Shown here: positions 36,177 through 44,176 of the stretch, piece after piece
How the letters are laid out: each line of letters begins with the position of its first letter
Position numbering within the stretch: the first letter of the stretch is position 1
Source: Marinomonas rhizomae
GTDB taxonomy: Bacteria; Pseudomonadota; Gammaproteobacteria; Pseudomonadales; Marinomonadaceae
Direction: 5' to 3'
DNA length: 64,000 nt
NCBI RefSeq assembly: GCF_024397855.1
Contig: NZ_CP073343.1
Location: 2,418,001 to 2,482,000 of the forward strand
Made by a program: the position numbers and the translations under genes
The notes under the pieces: generated by a model
The model's input: only the letters and a program-made list of their open reading frames with translations
Database searches by the model: none
What the model was told of the DNA's origin: nothing

Positions 36177-38111
36177 ATGAACCTGCACAGCATTCGGATT
36201 TCAAACTTTCAAAGTTTTGGTTCAAAGCCCACACAGCTTACATTGGAAGATATTACTTATTTGATTGGCCCCAATGGCTCAGGAAAAACAGCTGTACTTC
36301 AAGCTTTGTGCAGACTATTTGCTTTTGATCCATCATTGCGCCGTATTCAGCGATCAGATTTTAATGTTCCGCATAATGAACAGGAATTACCAGAAGAAAG
36401 GCTGCTGTGGATTGAGGCAGACTTCGAGTTCCCCGAGTTAGATGACGAAGGTGATAACTCGACTGTAGCTCCTCATTTTAACCACATGCGCCTTGATCAT
36501 CCTGATGGTGTTCCTAGAGTTCGATATCGTTTAACAGCTACTATGGGGTTGGACGGGGATATTGAAGAGACTTTTGTATATGTTCTTGAGGTAGATTCGG
36601 ATGGTATCCCTTTAAACCCTCAAACTGTACCTAGGCCTGAGAGAAATCACATACAGGTTCACTATCTGCCAGCCCGTAGAGATCCCACAGACCATATTAA
36701 ATATGGAACAAACGCCTTGCTTGGTCGCCTGCTGCGGGCTGTAAATTGGGAACAGGAGCGTGAAGAGGTCAAAGGGTTAACTGATCAGATTAGTGAAAGT
36801 TTGGCGGCCAATCCATCAGTTAATGCTTTTAGTTCCCGATTAAAAAAAGTATGGGGGACTCTTCATAAAGGTAGTTATTTCACGGATCCAAAGATTACTT
36901 TTGTGGCATCAGAAATAGAGATGCTACTTCGTCATCTATCTGTGTCTTTTTCACCTGGTCATAATGAGAAAGTTGTTGATTTTTCACGACTGAGTGACGG
37001 CCAGAAGTCGATGCTCTACTTGTCATTAGTACTTTCTTCTCAAGCAATTGGACGTGCCGTTCTTTCTGGTGAAGACGACTCATTTGATCTAGAGAAGTTA
37101 CGCCCACCTGTCTTTACTTTAATTGCTCTTGAGGAACCTGAGAACAGCCTGTCACCTCATTACCTGGGCCGGATTGTTACTGCTCTGAATTCCATGACTT
37201 GCAATGAAGACGCTCAAGCTTTAATTGCTACCCATGCACCTTCAATGTTGCGACGTGTCGATCCGGAAAAAATTCGCTACCTTCGACTAACCGAAGTTCG
37301 ACAAACAATAGTTAAGAATATCCAATTACCCGAAAAATCTGATGAAGCGCACAAATTTGTTCGTGAAGCCGTTCAGGCGTTCCCAGAGGTTTTCTTCTCT
37401 CGTTTGGTTGTTTTAGGTGAAGGAGATAGCGAAGAGCTAGTGCTTCCACGTATTCTCAGTGCAAAAGGTGTGGCTGTAGATGAGTTTGCGGTCACGATTG
37501 CTCCTTTAGGCGGTCGGCATGTTAACCATTTTTGGCGTTTGTTATCTGGATTGGAAATTCCCTATCTAACGCTTCTTGACCTCGATGTATCAAGACATAG
37601 CGGTGGTTGGGGTCGAATTAAATATGTAAACGACCAACTGAAAAAATTGATACCTGATCAAGCTTTACCTGCTGATTGGATAATTTCAGTTTGGAATGAT
37701 GACGCTACACCTATCCGAACTCAGCACTTTTTTGAAAACGGAAAAGAACAAAGTGATCTATTTAAAGAACTTGAAAAGAAAAATATATATTTTTCAGCGC
37801 CATTAGATTTAGACTTTTCAATGCTCTTAGCCTTTCCTGAGCAGTACTCTAAGCTAAACTACAAAGCTCCTACGATTTCAACTGTGAGAGCGGTTCTTGG
37901 AAACTCTTATCATAATTCAAAGCAGTATTCTCTAAAAGAAAGAAAGTTCTTTAACACTTATCATAAACGATTCAAATTGGGCAGTAAGCCCGCTGCACAT
38001 ATAGATGCCTTGGCTCAAATTAGTGACAAGGATTTATTAGCGAACATGCCTAAATCATTCAAACGACTCGCGGATGCTGTAATTTCTAAGCTTGAGGAGT
38101 TGCAAGAGTGA
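36177..38111 (+). CDS. OLD-family ATP-dependent endonuclease, GajA-like
   Basis: 644 residues. The ABC-type ATPase half has Walker A GPNGSGKT (31-38), signature-like LSDGQKSM, Walker B TLIALEEPENSLS (about 312-324) and a switch His in IATHAPSM. The C-terminal Toprim domain has LVVLGEGDSEELVLPRIL (about 411-428) and LLDLDVSRHSGG (about 464), the conserved Glu and DxD. The next gene is a UvrD-type helicase overlapping by four bases, the GajA-GajB order of Gabija antiphage systems and class 2 OLD nucleases. Slightly longer than characterised GajA (about 580). Confidence 0.82.
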   Translation: MNLHSIRISNFQSFGSKPTQLTLEDITYLIGPNGSGKTAVLQALCRLFAFDPSLRRIQRSDFNVPHNEQELPEERLLWIEADFEFPELDDEGDNSTVAPHFNHMRLDHPDGVPRVRYRLTATMGLDGDIEETFVYVLEVDSDGIPLNPQTVPRPERNHIQVHYLPARRDPTDHIKYGTNALLGRLLRAVNWEQEREEVKGLTDQISESLAANPSVNAFSSRLKKVWGTLHKGSYFTDPKITFVASEIEMLLRHLSVSFSPGHNEKVVDFSRLSDGQKSMLYLSLVLSSQAIGRAVLSGEDDSFDLEKLRPPVFTLIALEEPENSLSPHYLGRIVTALNSMTCNEDAQALIATHAPSMLRRVDPEKIRYLRLTEVRQTIVKNIQLPEKSDEAHKFVREAVQAFPEVFFSRLVVLGEGDSEELVLPRILSAKGVAVDEFAVTIAPLGGRHVNHFWRLLSGLEIPYLTLLDLDVSRHSGGWGRIKYVNDQLKKLIPDQALPADWIISVWNDDATPIRTQHFFENGKEQSDLFKELEKKNIYFSAPLDLDFSMLLAFPEQYSKLNYKAPTISTVRAVLGNSYHNSKQYSLKERKFFNTYHKRFKLGSKPAAHIDALAQISDKDLLANMPKSFKRLADAVISKLEELQE

Positions 38112-39772
38112 TATCAAGAGAAGCTTGGCTGCCTGCCGATGGACTGACGCTTGAGCCAAATGCGCTAAGGGCTGTTAAAGAGCAAGAAGCTTGTCTTGCT
38201 CTTACGGCCGGCCCAGGTGCAGGTAAGACAGAAATGCTCGCGCAGCGAGCTGATTTCCTATTACGGACTGGAACCTGCCGTTATCCGAAGAGGATACTAG
38301 CTATTTCTTTCAAGGTAGACGCAAGTAAAAATTTAAAAGAAAGAATTCGTCGTCGTAGTGGTCAAGAATCAGCTTCTCGTTTTGATAGCTACACATTTCA
38401 TGCTTTTGCAAAGCGTATTATTGATCGTTTCCGAGTTGTGCTTACTGGTGATGATGCTCTTGATGTGGATTTCAAAATTGGCGGCAAAAAAATTGCAAGA
38501 ACGCAAATTACATTTCAAGATCTTGTTCCGTTAGCAATTCAAATTCTTCAGAACTCTAACGTCGCAAGAAATGCCGTACGACAAACTTACAGCGATGTTT
38601 TTTTGGATGAGTTCCAAGACTGCACTGATCAACAGTATAAACTTGTGAGGGTTGCCTTCCAAGGTACTAGTATTCGCCTCACGGCTGTGGGTGATACCAA
38701 ACAAAAAATCATGAGTTGGGCGGGAGCTCTGGATGGTATTTTTCAAACATTCGCAGATGACTTTGCTGCTGTTCCACTCAATATGTATCGAAACTTTCGC
38801 TCAAAACCACGCTTGCTTCGGATGCAGAATGAAATAATTCGTGTACTCGATCCCACTTCTGTAATGCCAGAAGGCCAACTTGCTGGTGAAGACGGAGAGG
38901 TCTTCGCATGGCAATTCGAGGATGCTCAGGAAGAGGCTAACTACTTGGCTGATTTGATTGCTGACTGGATAAACGAACAAGTGCCATTATCCGAAATTGC
39001 TGTATTAGTGTCTAAGCAACCCGAGCTTTACTGCAACCACCTCATGGCGGCTTTGGAAGTTAGGGGAATACAATACAGAAACGAACATCAGATGCAGGAT
39101 ATTACTGTCGAGCCAGTTGCAAGACTCGTTGTTGACTATTTGTCCTGCCTCTATGGCCAGCGAGAGCCCAAAGCCTGGATTCGACTTATGAATCAATTGA
39201 CACCCTTCGCTGATGATGAGGTTCAGTCTAGTGCTAGGCAAAACTTTCAAAGCTTCTTCAAACAACAGCGAAAAATAGTCATTATGGCCGGTTTGGATGA
39301 ACCGTTTTCGGGATGGTGGGATGCTGTGCGGCGCTTTTTAAAAAAAATTGGCATAGAGACCCTTGTAGCTCTATCACCTGACTATGAGTCTCATGTTAGG
39401 TTAGGTGAAGTCTTGAGTGATACAAAAGCTCGCATTGACGAACTGCTTGGACTTGTTTCTGATTTGCCGCAAGCTCTGACTCGTTTTTCTGATGACCAAG
39501 CTGTACGTATTTTGACTATCCATAAGAGCAAAGGATTGGAGTTTGACTCAGTAATAATCATGGCAGTAGAGAACGAAATATTCTTTGGTGATCAAGATGC
39601 TAATCGATGCGCTTTTTTTGTGGGAGTCTCTCGAGCTAAGAGTAGGCTTGTTCTTACCTATGCTGATGAAAGAGAAAGGCCCGCAGGCCATAACAATATA
39701 TGGAATGTAGCTCGTACACCGAAAGAAGAATATTTTAATTACGCTGAGCAATTTTTAGAACCTGAGGCATGA
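38108..39772 (+). CDS. UvrD/Rep-like SF1 helicase, GajB-like
   Basis: 554 residues from the GTG in the GTGA overlap with the OLD nuclease gene, GAGGAG eight bases upstream. SF1A motifs: GPGAGKTEM (about 33-41), FLDEFQDCTDQQ (about 162), VGDTKQKIMSWAG, NFRSKPRLLR, and LTIHKSKGLEFDSVI (about 468). Shorter than UvrD, as expected for GajB (about 490 residues). In Gabija, GajB senses nucleic-acid ends and works with GajA nuclease to block phage. Confidence 0.85.
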   Translation: MISREAWLPADGLTLEPNALRAVKEQEACLALTAGPGAGKTEMLAQRADFLLRTGTCRYPKRILAISFKVDASKNLKERIRRRSGQESASRFDSYTFHAFAKRIIDRFRVVLTGDDALDVDFKIGGKKIARTQITFQDLVPLAIQILQNSNVARNAVRQTYSDVFLDEFQDCTDQQYKLVRVAFQGTSIRLTAVGDTKQKIMSWAGALDGIFQTFADDFAAVPLNMYRNFRSKPRLLRMQNEIIRVLDPTSVMPEGQLAGEDGEVFAWQFEDAQEEANYLADLIADWINEQVPLSEIAVLVSKQPELYCNHLMAALEVRGIQYRNEHQMQDITVEPVARLVVDYLSCLYGQREPKAWIRLMNQLTPFADDEVQSSARQNFQSFFKQQRKIVIMAGLDEPFSGWWDAVRRFLKKIGIETLVALSPDYESHVRLGEVLSDTKARIDELLGLVSDLPQALTRFSDDQAVRILTIHKSKGLEFDSVIIMAVENEIFFGDQDANRCAFFVGVSRAKSRLVLTYADERERPAGHNNIWNVARTPKEEYFNYAEQFLEPEA

Positions 39773-39873
39773 CCTCATAAACGCTTATTGTATTACCAGA
39801 TTTTAATATCATGAAGTATCCAGTAAGGCTCTGGTAGTCCACCCTTTTCAAATACCATCTTGTGATTAAGCTA

Positions 39874-40329
39874 ATGAGTAGTGAAAAAGTAGTTATCAAA
39901 CCAATCATAAAGAAAAACCCTTTTATAAAGACCCCTGATGAGGTCGCAGAATTATTTGGCTTTCCTACCTCTATTCGAAGCCAGATAAAGTTTATTGCTG
40001 CCAAATTTGGTCAAGAGGTGAAAGTTAGTGATCGTAGCCTTGATAACTTGTCGGGAAAGGGAGTGTCTGAACAAAAAGCAGATGAGGCACTCGCTCCTAT
40101 GCTTACACTGTTAGATCAGCTCAACCTCAATCTTGATAACTTCATTCCGATAGGGACTAGCACAGACGATCTTAAGACATTATGGCGTGCAGCTATTAAA
40201 AGCTTTGCAGCGGGGCTTGAGTCAGCTGCTCAGGACACGAGTTTTCTTCAGCCTCTCATTGCTTTTATCGAAGGCGATGTACTTAGTATGAAGCTCAGCG
40301 TGAATGGGGCTCTAACCATCAAGGTGTAG
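39874..40329 (+). CDS. Hypothetical protein downstream of the Gabija-like pair
   Basis: 151 residues from the ATG at 39,874 (weak ribosome site). Predicted mostly helical; KTPDEVAELFGFPTSIRSQI looks like a short helix-turn-helix-like segment. No known family. Same strand as gajAB, about 100 bases downstream, and nearly contiguous with the next unknown gene. May be part of the same defence locus. Confidence 0.6.
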   Translation: MSSEKVVIKPIIKKNPFIKTPDEVAELFGFPTSIRSQIKFIAAKFGQEVKVSDRSLDNLSGKGVSEQKADEALAPMLTLLDQLNLNLDNFIPIGTSTDDLKTLWRAAIKSFAAGLESAAQDTSFLQPLIAFIEGDVLSMKLSVNGALTIKV

Positions 40330-40391
40330 ATGAGCAAAAGCTTCTTACTCTAATTGCCGAATTTTATCATCCAGTTATCGATAAAACTGCT

Positions 40392-40982
40392 TTGAATTCA
40401 GAACAACAAAATATAGTCATCCAATTATTGGAGAGGCTTCCTTTAGAACAGAATATTCAAGCGAACCAAGACGAAATAGAAGCTATGGGACTTTTTACGC
40501 AAGACTTCAATTTGTCTTTATTCGCTGCCTTTGATCTAGTTGCTATTAATTGGAAGCATCGTCATCAAGAAGGTATAAAACAACACAATAGTTTTCTGGT
40601 TAAAATTCTAGCATCAGATGGTAAATGCTACTTTGGTAAACTCATGTCGTTTATCAAAGAAGACACTGGCGTTTCATTTCGAACATTAGCTCAGTATGTA
40701 CCCATTCAGCAAGAAAGTACGGAAACAGGTCGGACTTTGTTAGAAGTACAAGTTGAACGCCTAAAAGAATGGCGTAAAGGAAAAACTAAACCTAGCTTTG
40801 CAACGCTGGAAAATTTTGCTTTTGAAGACCAACTTCTTTTATTTATTTATTGCTTGATTTGCCAAGCAATAGACCGTCTGCTCGTCAAATATAAAACTGA
40901 TGAGCAGAGGATGCTTAAAGAAATTTACTCAGCAGATAACTACCTGACCTACTATTTGAGAGAAAAAGAGACGGCCGCTTAA
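40392..40982 (+). CDS. Hypothetical protein, probably frameshifted at its 5' end
   Basis: 196 residues from a TTG, but no ribosome site precedes it and the same frame is coding-like further upstream (LLTLIAEFYHPVIDKTA). An ATG at 40,330, immediately after the previous stop, is one base out of frame across the run AAAA near 40,334; one extra A would give MSKKLLTLIAEFYHPV and a protein of about 217 residues. So either a single-base indel is present or the gene uses the unusual start. Unknown family, with KEWRKGKTKPSFATLENF near residue 130. Confidence 0.55.
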   Translation: MNSEQQNIVIQLLERLPLEQNIQANQDEIEAMGLFTQDFNLSLFAAFDLVAINWKHRHQEGIKQHNSFLVKILASDGKCYFGKLMSFIKEDTGVSFRTLAQYVPIQQESTETGRTLLEVQVERLKEWRKGKTKPSFATLENFAFEDQLLLFIYCLICQAIDRLLVKYKTDEQRMLKEIYSADNYLTYYLREKETAA

Positions 40983-40990
40983 GCGGCCGT
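40971..40990. terminator. Perfect 20-bp palindrome at the end of the unknown gene
   Basis: ACGGCCGCTT/AAGCGGCCGT, overlapping the stop codon at 40,980-40,982. On the minus strand it is followed by CTCTTTTTCTC, so it probably terminates the small minus-strand genes, and possibly both directions. Confidence 0.6.
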
Positions 40991-40998
40991 ATATCAGT

Positions 40999-41089
40999 CT
41001 ATTTCTTAGGTGGGTTATTTCCTCGCCCTTTGCCTGAAGGGTTGCCACTACCATTTTTTAGTCGGCCAGTTCGAGTTGTTTGCAGCCAT
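40999..41089 (-). pseudogene. Very small gene with apparent +1/-1 base error in an A6 run
   Basis: Starts in TAATG overlap with the gene before it. Read as is, it stops after 13 residues (MAANNSNWPTKKW). Removing one T of the run 41,054-41,059 gives 29 residues ending GNPSGKGRGNNPPKK, a composition I recall from tiny proteins of genomic islands. The coding-like tail argues that the gene was or is intact and that the run is a frameshift or sequencing error. Confidence 0.45.
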
Positions 41090-41226
41090 TACTGATCCTC
41101 CCAGTCTTCAGGTCTTTCTTCTTCTCCACGAGACTGCCAATATGAATCATTGTTTGGGTTTAATTGGCCAGCGCGATTATCAATATCATCTTGTGTTTGC
41201 TCGTAGTCACTTTCGAATTGAGACAT
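41089..41226 (-). CDS. 45-residue acidic hypothetical protein
   Basis: Begins MSQFESDYEQTQDDIDN and ends EERPEDWEDQ. A clear ribosome site (AAAGGA, about 8 bases upstream) and a TAATG junction to the next tiny gene support translation. Rich in Asp/Glu/Gln. No function recognised. Confidence 0.55.
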   Translation of the reverse strand: MSQFESDYEQTQDDIDNRAGQLNPNNDSYWQSRGEEERPEDWEDQ

Positions 41227-41370
41227 AGTATTTTTCCTTTGCTTACTGAGCAGCACCATTGCTGCTGTAAGGAAATACTACTATTGAGGCTCTTTGGGAG
41301 ATAAGGGGGGTTAAGAGCGCACGCTAAAAAATATTGGTTAGGTAAGAACCAAGATCGCTAAACCGCCCAT

Positions 41371-41754
41371 TTAAACAACAACCCCGTGGCTAATCTGCCC
41401 TAAAAGATCTCTTACTCTATTTATTCCTTCTTTAGTAACCATAATCGACTCTGGTAACTTACCACCTAATGCCAGTGCAGGTGTTTTAATCCATGATTTC
41501 CATTTGTCTTCGTCACCAAACAGCTCTAGACCCAATTGATGAACCCTTTCATTCAGCGCTCTCATTTCAGATGCTTCAACTGCTTCTAAAATAACGGCAT
41601 AGGTGTCAGCGGGAACACAGTAAAATACGGGGCTACCGTCCTTCATTACAGCAACTGGGCTGCCTTTTGATTCATTCATAACAAGATCAAGACTGCTCTC
41701 AATATCATGAATATCAATGCATTTTTCGGCATAATTTTTTTGTTTAGTGCTCAT
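41371..41754 (-). CDS. Phd/YefM-like N-terminus joined to a DUF2384 (MbcA/ParS) toxin-binding domain
   Basis: 127 residues. Residues ~15-60 (SSLDLVMNESKGSPVAVMKDGSPVFYCVP) follow the Phd/YefM antitoxin DNA-binding fold. Residues ~78-127 (LFGDEDKWKSWIKTPALAL, then LPESIMVTKEGINRVRDLLGQISHGV) match DUF2384, the toxin-binding domain of Xre/MbcA/ParS antitoxins that normally follows a different N-terminal domain. GGGGAG lies six bases upstream. No toxin gene (RES, Fic or Phd partner) is adjacent. A second MbcA-like gene lies just upstream. Confidence 0.7.
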   Translation of the reverse strand: MSTKQKNYAEKCIDIHDIESSLDLVMNESKGSPVAVMKDGSPVFYCVPADTYAVILEAVEASEMRALNERVHQLGLELFGDEDKWKSWIKTPALALGGKLPESIMVTKEGINRVRDLLGQISHGVVV

Positions 41755-41827
41755 ATCTCTCCCCTAACATGACTGATAAGTACAATGATGATCAACAATT
41801 TAAAGCCAAATGAGGCTAAGGTGATTT

Positions 41828-42250
41828 TTATAACAACACTCTACTTTGAAAATAATTTCTTACCTTGAGGAAATCGTCAAGTGAAGGGTTCTCTAACATA
41901 AACTCTCTAGCTGATTTGCCATTAAATGTCGGATGATTTATTGGCTTTTTGAAAAAATCATACTTAAATCCAGTTGGTGAACTTAGGTGAATCATCTTGT
42001 ATATACTTACCAGTATCGCCAGTGTATCAATAGTTTCTTGGTCTACTTGAAGACTGTCATTAATCCGTGCGGTCTCTTTCCATTGATTCCAAGTTGAAAC
42101 CGTAATACCACCTAGAAGAACACATATCTGTTCATCAGATAAGTCCCAACGCTCCTGTGGACATTGTTCCTCTAGCCATATGACAACTGTTGCTATTATC
42201 TTGTCTGCTGGCAGATTACTGGCATTTTCTTTAGTACTTTTATTGTTCAT
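41828..42250 (-). CDS. MbcA/ParS/Xre-type antitoxin-like protein
   Basis: 140 residues from the ATG at 42,250, which has GGGAGG seven bases upstream. N-terminal helix-turn-helix-like part (WDLSDEQICVLLGGITVSTWNQWK) and C-terminal toxin-binding part (ILVSIYKMIHL, then NHPTFNGKSAREFML and LDDFLKVRNYFQSRV), the layout of MbcA-family antitoxins. These normally pair with RES-domain NAD-degrading toxins encoded next door, but none is visible within several kb. It may be an orphan antitoxin or a regulator. Confidence 0.7.
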   Translation of the reverse strand: MNNKSTKENASNLPADKIIATVVIWLEEQCPQERWDLSDEQICVLLGGITVSTWNQWKETARINDSLQVDQETIDTLAILVSIYKMIHLSSPTGFKYDFFKKPINHPTFNGKSAREFMLENPSLDDFLKVRNYFQSRVLL

Positions 42251-42324
42251 GGAACACCTCCCAATCAATTATTATAGTTTGAATTTTTTAACTAATAGCC
42301 CATTTCTCTTTTCTACATTTTGGT

Positions 42325-43596
42325 TCAAAAAACCTTTGGTAACTCATCCCATCTAGTAGTGTAGGCTGGCGACAGATGCTCTCGTTTCATTGCCCACTGA
42401 GGCGACACACCTTGCGATGCGAAGAAGACGTTGCCGAGGCCGCTGTGGTTGATTTTGTCCACGACGTTCATTAAGGCTTTTGAGTTGATTTTCGTGTTGT
42501 CTGCTCGAAATAAATCTTGTTGAAAGGAACCATGTTCGTAGAAGTCGGCGAGCATTACGCCGCCTTTGGCGTAGCGATAACCTGCACGATAGATGCGACG
42601 AAACAACACGTCGGCGACTTCTAATAAGTCTCGCGTGTCGTCAGTTGGGTTGGGGAGTTCTGCTGACAGAGTTTTTGAGTACTGCGGTTCGTTTGGAATA
42701 AATGGACTGGTACGAATAAACACGCTCACCACACGACAAAGGCGTTTTTCTCCGCGTAGTTTCTCGGCGGCTCTGGTAGTGTACTTGGCGATCGCTTCCC
42801 GTAGTTCGCGATTATCTGTGACTTTATGACCAAATGACCGACTGCAAATGATTTGCTGCTTTGTTGGCCTGACCAATTCCAAATCCAAACAAGACACCCC
42901 ATTCAACTCTCGAATGGTTCGCTCCAACACCACAGAAAACTCACTTCGAATCGATTTAGGGTCGGCATTCGCCAGATCCAACGCGGTATGAATTCCCCTC
43001 GCCTTTAGCTTTGCTGTGGTGCGACGACCAACGCCCCACACATCACTTACTTCAACAATTGCCAATAAACGCTTTTGTCTGTCTGGGTCCATCAAATCCA
43101 CCACCGAACCGGTTGCTGGGTATTTCTTCGCCGCGTGGTTGGCCAACTTCGCCAGCGTCTTGGTTGGCGCGATGCCCACGCCTACCGTAATGCCTGTCCA
43201 TTGATCGACCTTGGCCTTAACTCGTTTGCCAAACGCTAGCAAATCCGTCACATGATCAACACCAGTTAAGTCCATAAACGCCTCATCGATGGAATAGACT
43301 TCCAGCCGTGGCGCTTCCTCTTCCAAGATGGTCATCACCCGATTTGACAGATCCGCATACAGTGCATAGTTCGAGGAAAAGCACACAATGCCGTGCTTTC
43401 TTATCTCGTCCTGAACCTGAAACATCGGCACGCCCATTTTAATGCCCAGCGCCTTCACTTCTTTAGAGCGCGCGACAATACAGCCATCATTATTCGACAA
43501 CACCGCAACAGGCGTGTGCTTTAAATCTGGACGGAACAGTTTCTCGCAACTGGCATAAAAGTTATTGCAATCGACCAAGGCAAAGACCGTCTTCAT
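42325..43596 (-). CDS. umuC: DNA polymerase V catalytic subunit UmuC
   Basis: 423 residues, Y-family polymerase. Active-site segments are present: FALVDCNNFYASCEKLF (first Asp), YSIDEAFMDLTG (SIDE motif with Asp-Glu), and the helix-hairpin-helix region VWGVGRRTTAKLKARGI. The C-terminal little-finger/DUF4113 part follows. The start ATG overlaps the umuD stop (TGATG). With UmuD' it makes translesion polymerase V. SOS-inducible through the LexA box before umuD. Confidence 0.93.
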   Translation of the reverse strand: MKTVFALVDCNNFYASCEKLFRPDLKHTPVAVLSNNDGCIVARSKEVKALGIKMGVPMFQVQDEIRKHGIVCFSSNYALYADLSNRVMTILEEEAPRLEVYSIDEAFMDLTGVDHVTDLLAFGKRVKAKVDQWTGITVGVGIAPTKTLAKLANHAAKKYPATGSVVDLMDPDRQKRLLAIVEVSDVWGVGRRTTAKLKARGIHTALDLANADPKSIRSEFSVVLERTIRELNGVSCLDLELVRPTKQQIICSRSFGHKVTDNRELREAIAKYTTRAAEKLRGEKRLCRVVSVFIRTSPFIPNEPQYSKTLSAELPNPTDDTRDLLEVADVLFRRIYRAGYRYAKGGVMLADFYEHGSFQQDLFRADNTKINSKALMNVVDKINHSGLGNVFFASQGVSPQWAMKREHLSPAYTTRWDELPKVF

Positions 43597-44042
43597 CAAC
43601 CGCGCTCGTACTTGCGAACCACACCCGTCACTACGCCGAAGATTTCCAATTCAGACTCTTCCGTAATCTGGATCGCCTTATAGGCTTTATTCTTTGGGCG
43701 AAGCAACACATTTGGCTTCAGTTCCAACGTCTTCACCGTCATTTCCCCATGAATACAGGCAATGATGATATCCCCATGACGCGCGGTTAACGACCGATCC
43801 ACCACCAACACATCACCCGAATAAATACCCACATCGATCATCGAATCCCCCTGAGCACGCACGTAAAACGTCGCATTAGGGTGAGCGACACAAAACTCAT
43901 TTAAGTCCAAGGATTTTTCAACAAAGTCCTGAGCGGGCGAAGGAAAACCCGCCGATACCGAATCCACATACAAAGGGATTCGCACACTATTGGCCGCGAT
44001 AAACGCCGCCGACTCAGACACACCAAGATAAGTCACACGCAT
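43596..44042 (-). CDS. umuD: UmuD, SOS mutagenesis autoprotease
   Basis: 148 residues. The cleavage site Ala31-Gly32 (VSAGFPSPAQD), catalytic Ser67 (GDSMID) and Lys104 (EMTVKTL) are intact. RecA-stimulated self-cleavage gives UmuD', the partner of UmuC. I start at the ATG at 44,042; a longer reading would begin inside the promoter/LexA box. Translationally coupled to umuC. Confidence 0.92.
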   Translation of the reverse strand: MRVTYLGVSESAAFIAANSVRIPLYVDSVSAGFPSPAQDFVEKSLDLNEFCVAHPNATFYVRAQGDSMIDVGIYSGDVLVVDRSLTARHGDIIIACIHGEMTVKTLELKPNVLLRPKNKAYKAIQITEESELEIFGVVTGVVRKYERG

Positions 44043-44056
44043 GATCAACACCAAAA

Positions 44057-44076
44057 TACTGTATGGATATACAGTA
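44057..44076 (-). promoter_or_regulatory. LexA box upstream of umuDC
   Basis: TACTGTATGGATATACAGTA: CTGT-N8-ACAG with TA flanks, a consensus gammaproteobacterial SOS box, 15 bases before the umuD start. Its promoter probably overlaps it. Confidence 0.9.
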
Positions 44077-44176
44077 TAGTTTTAGGCGGTGCGAATGACC
44101 AAGTGAATTTTTGTAAGAAGAAGGACTTTCGGTTGTTCGACTAAAAATGAGGCGGAATTTTAAGAGTGGCGGACTC

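Noticed and set aside
36177..39772. Alternative reading of the OLD/UvrD pair as ordinary DNA repair (RecF/UvrD)
   Set aside because: The ATPase carries a C-terminal Toprim domain, absent in RecF, and the genes overlap within a mobile island, which fits Gabija or class 2 OLD nucleases better.
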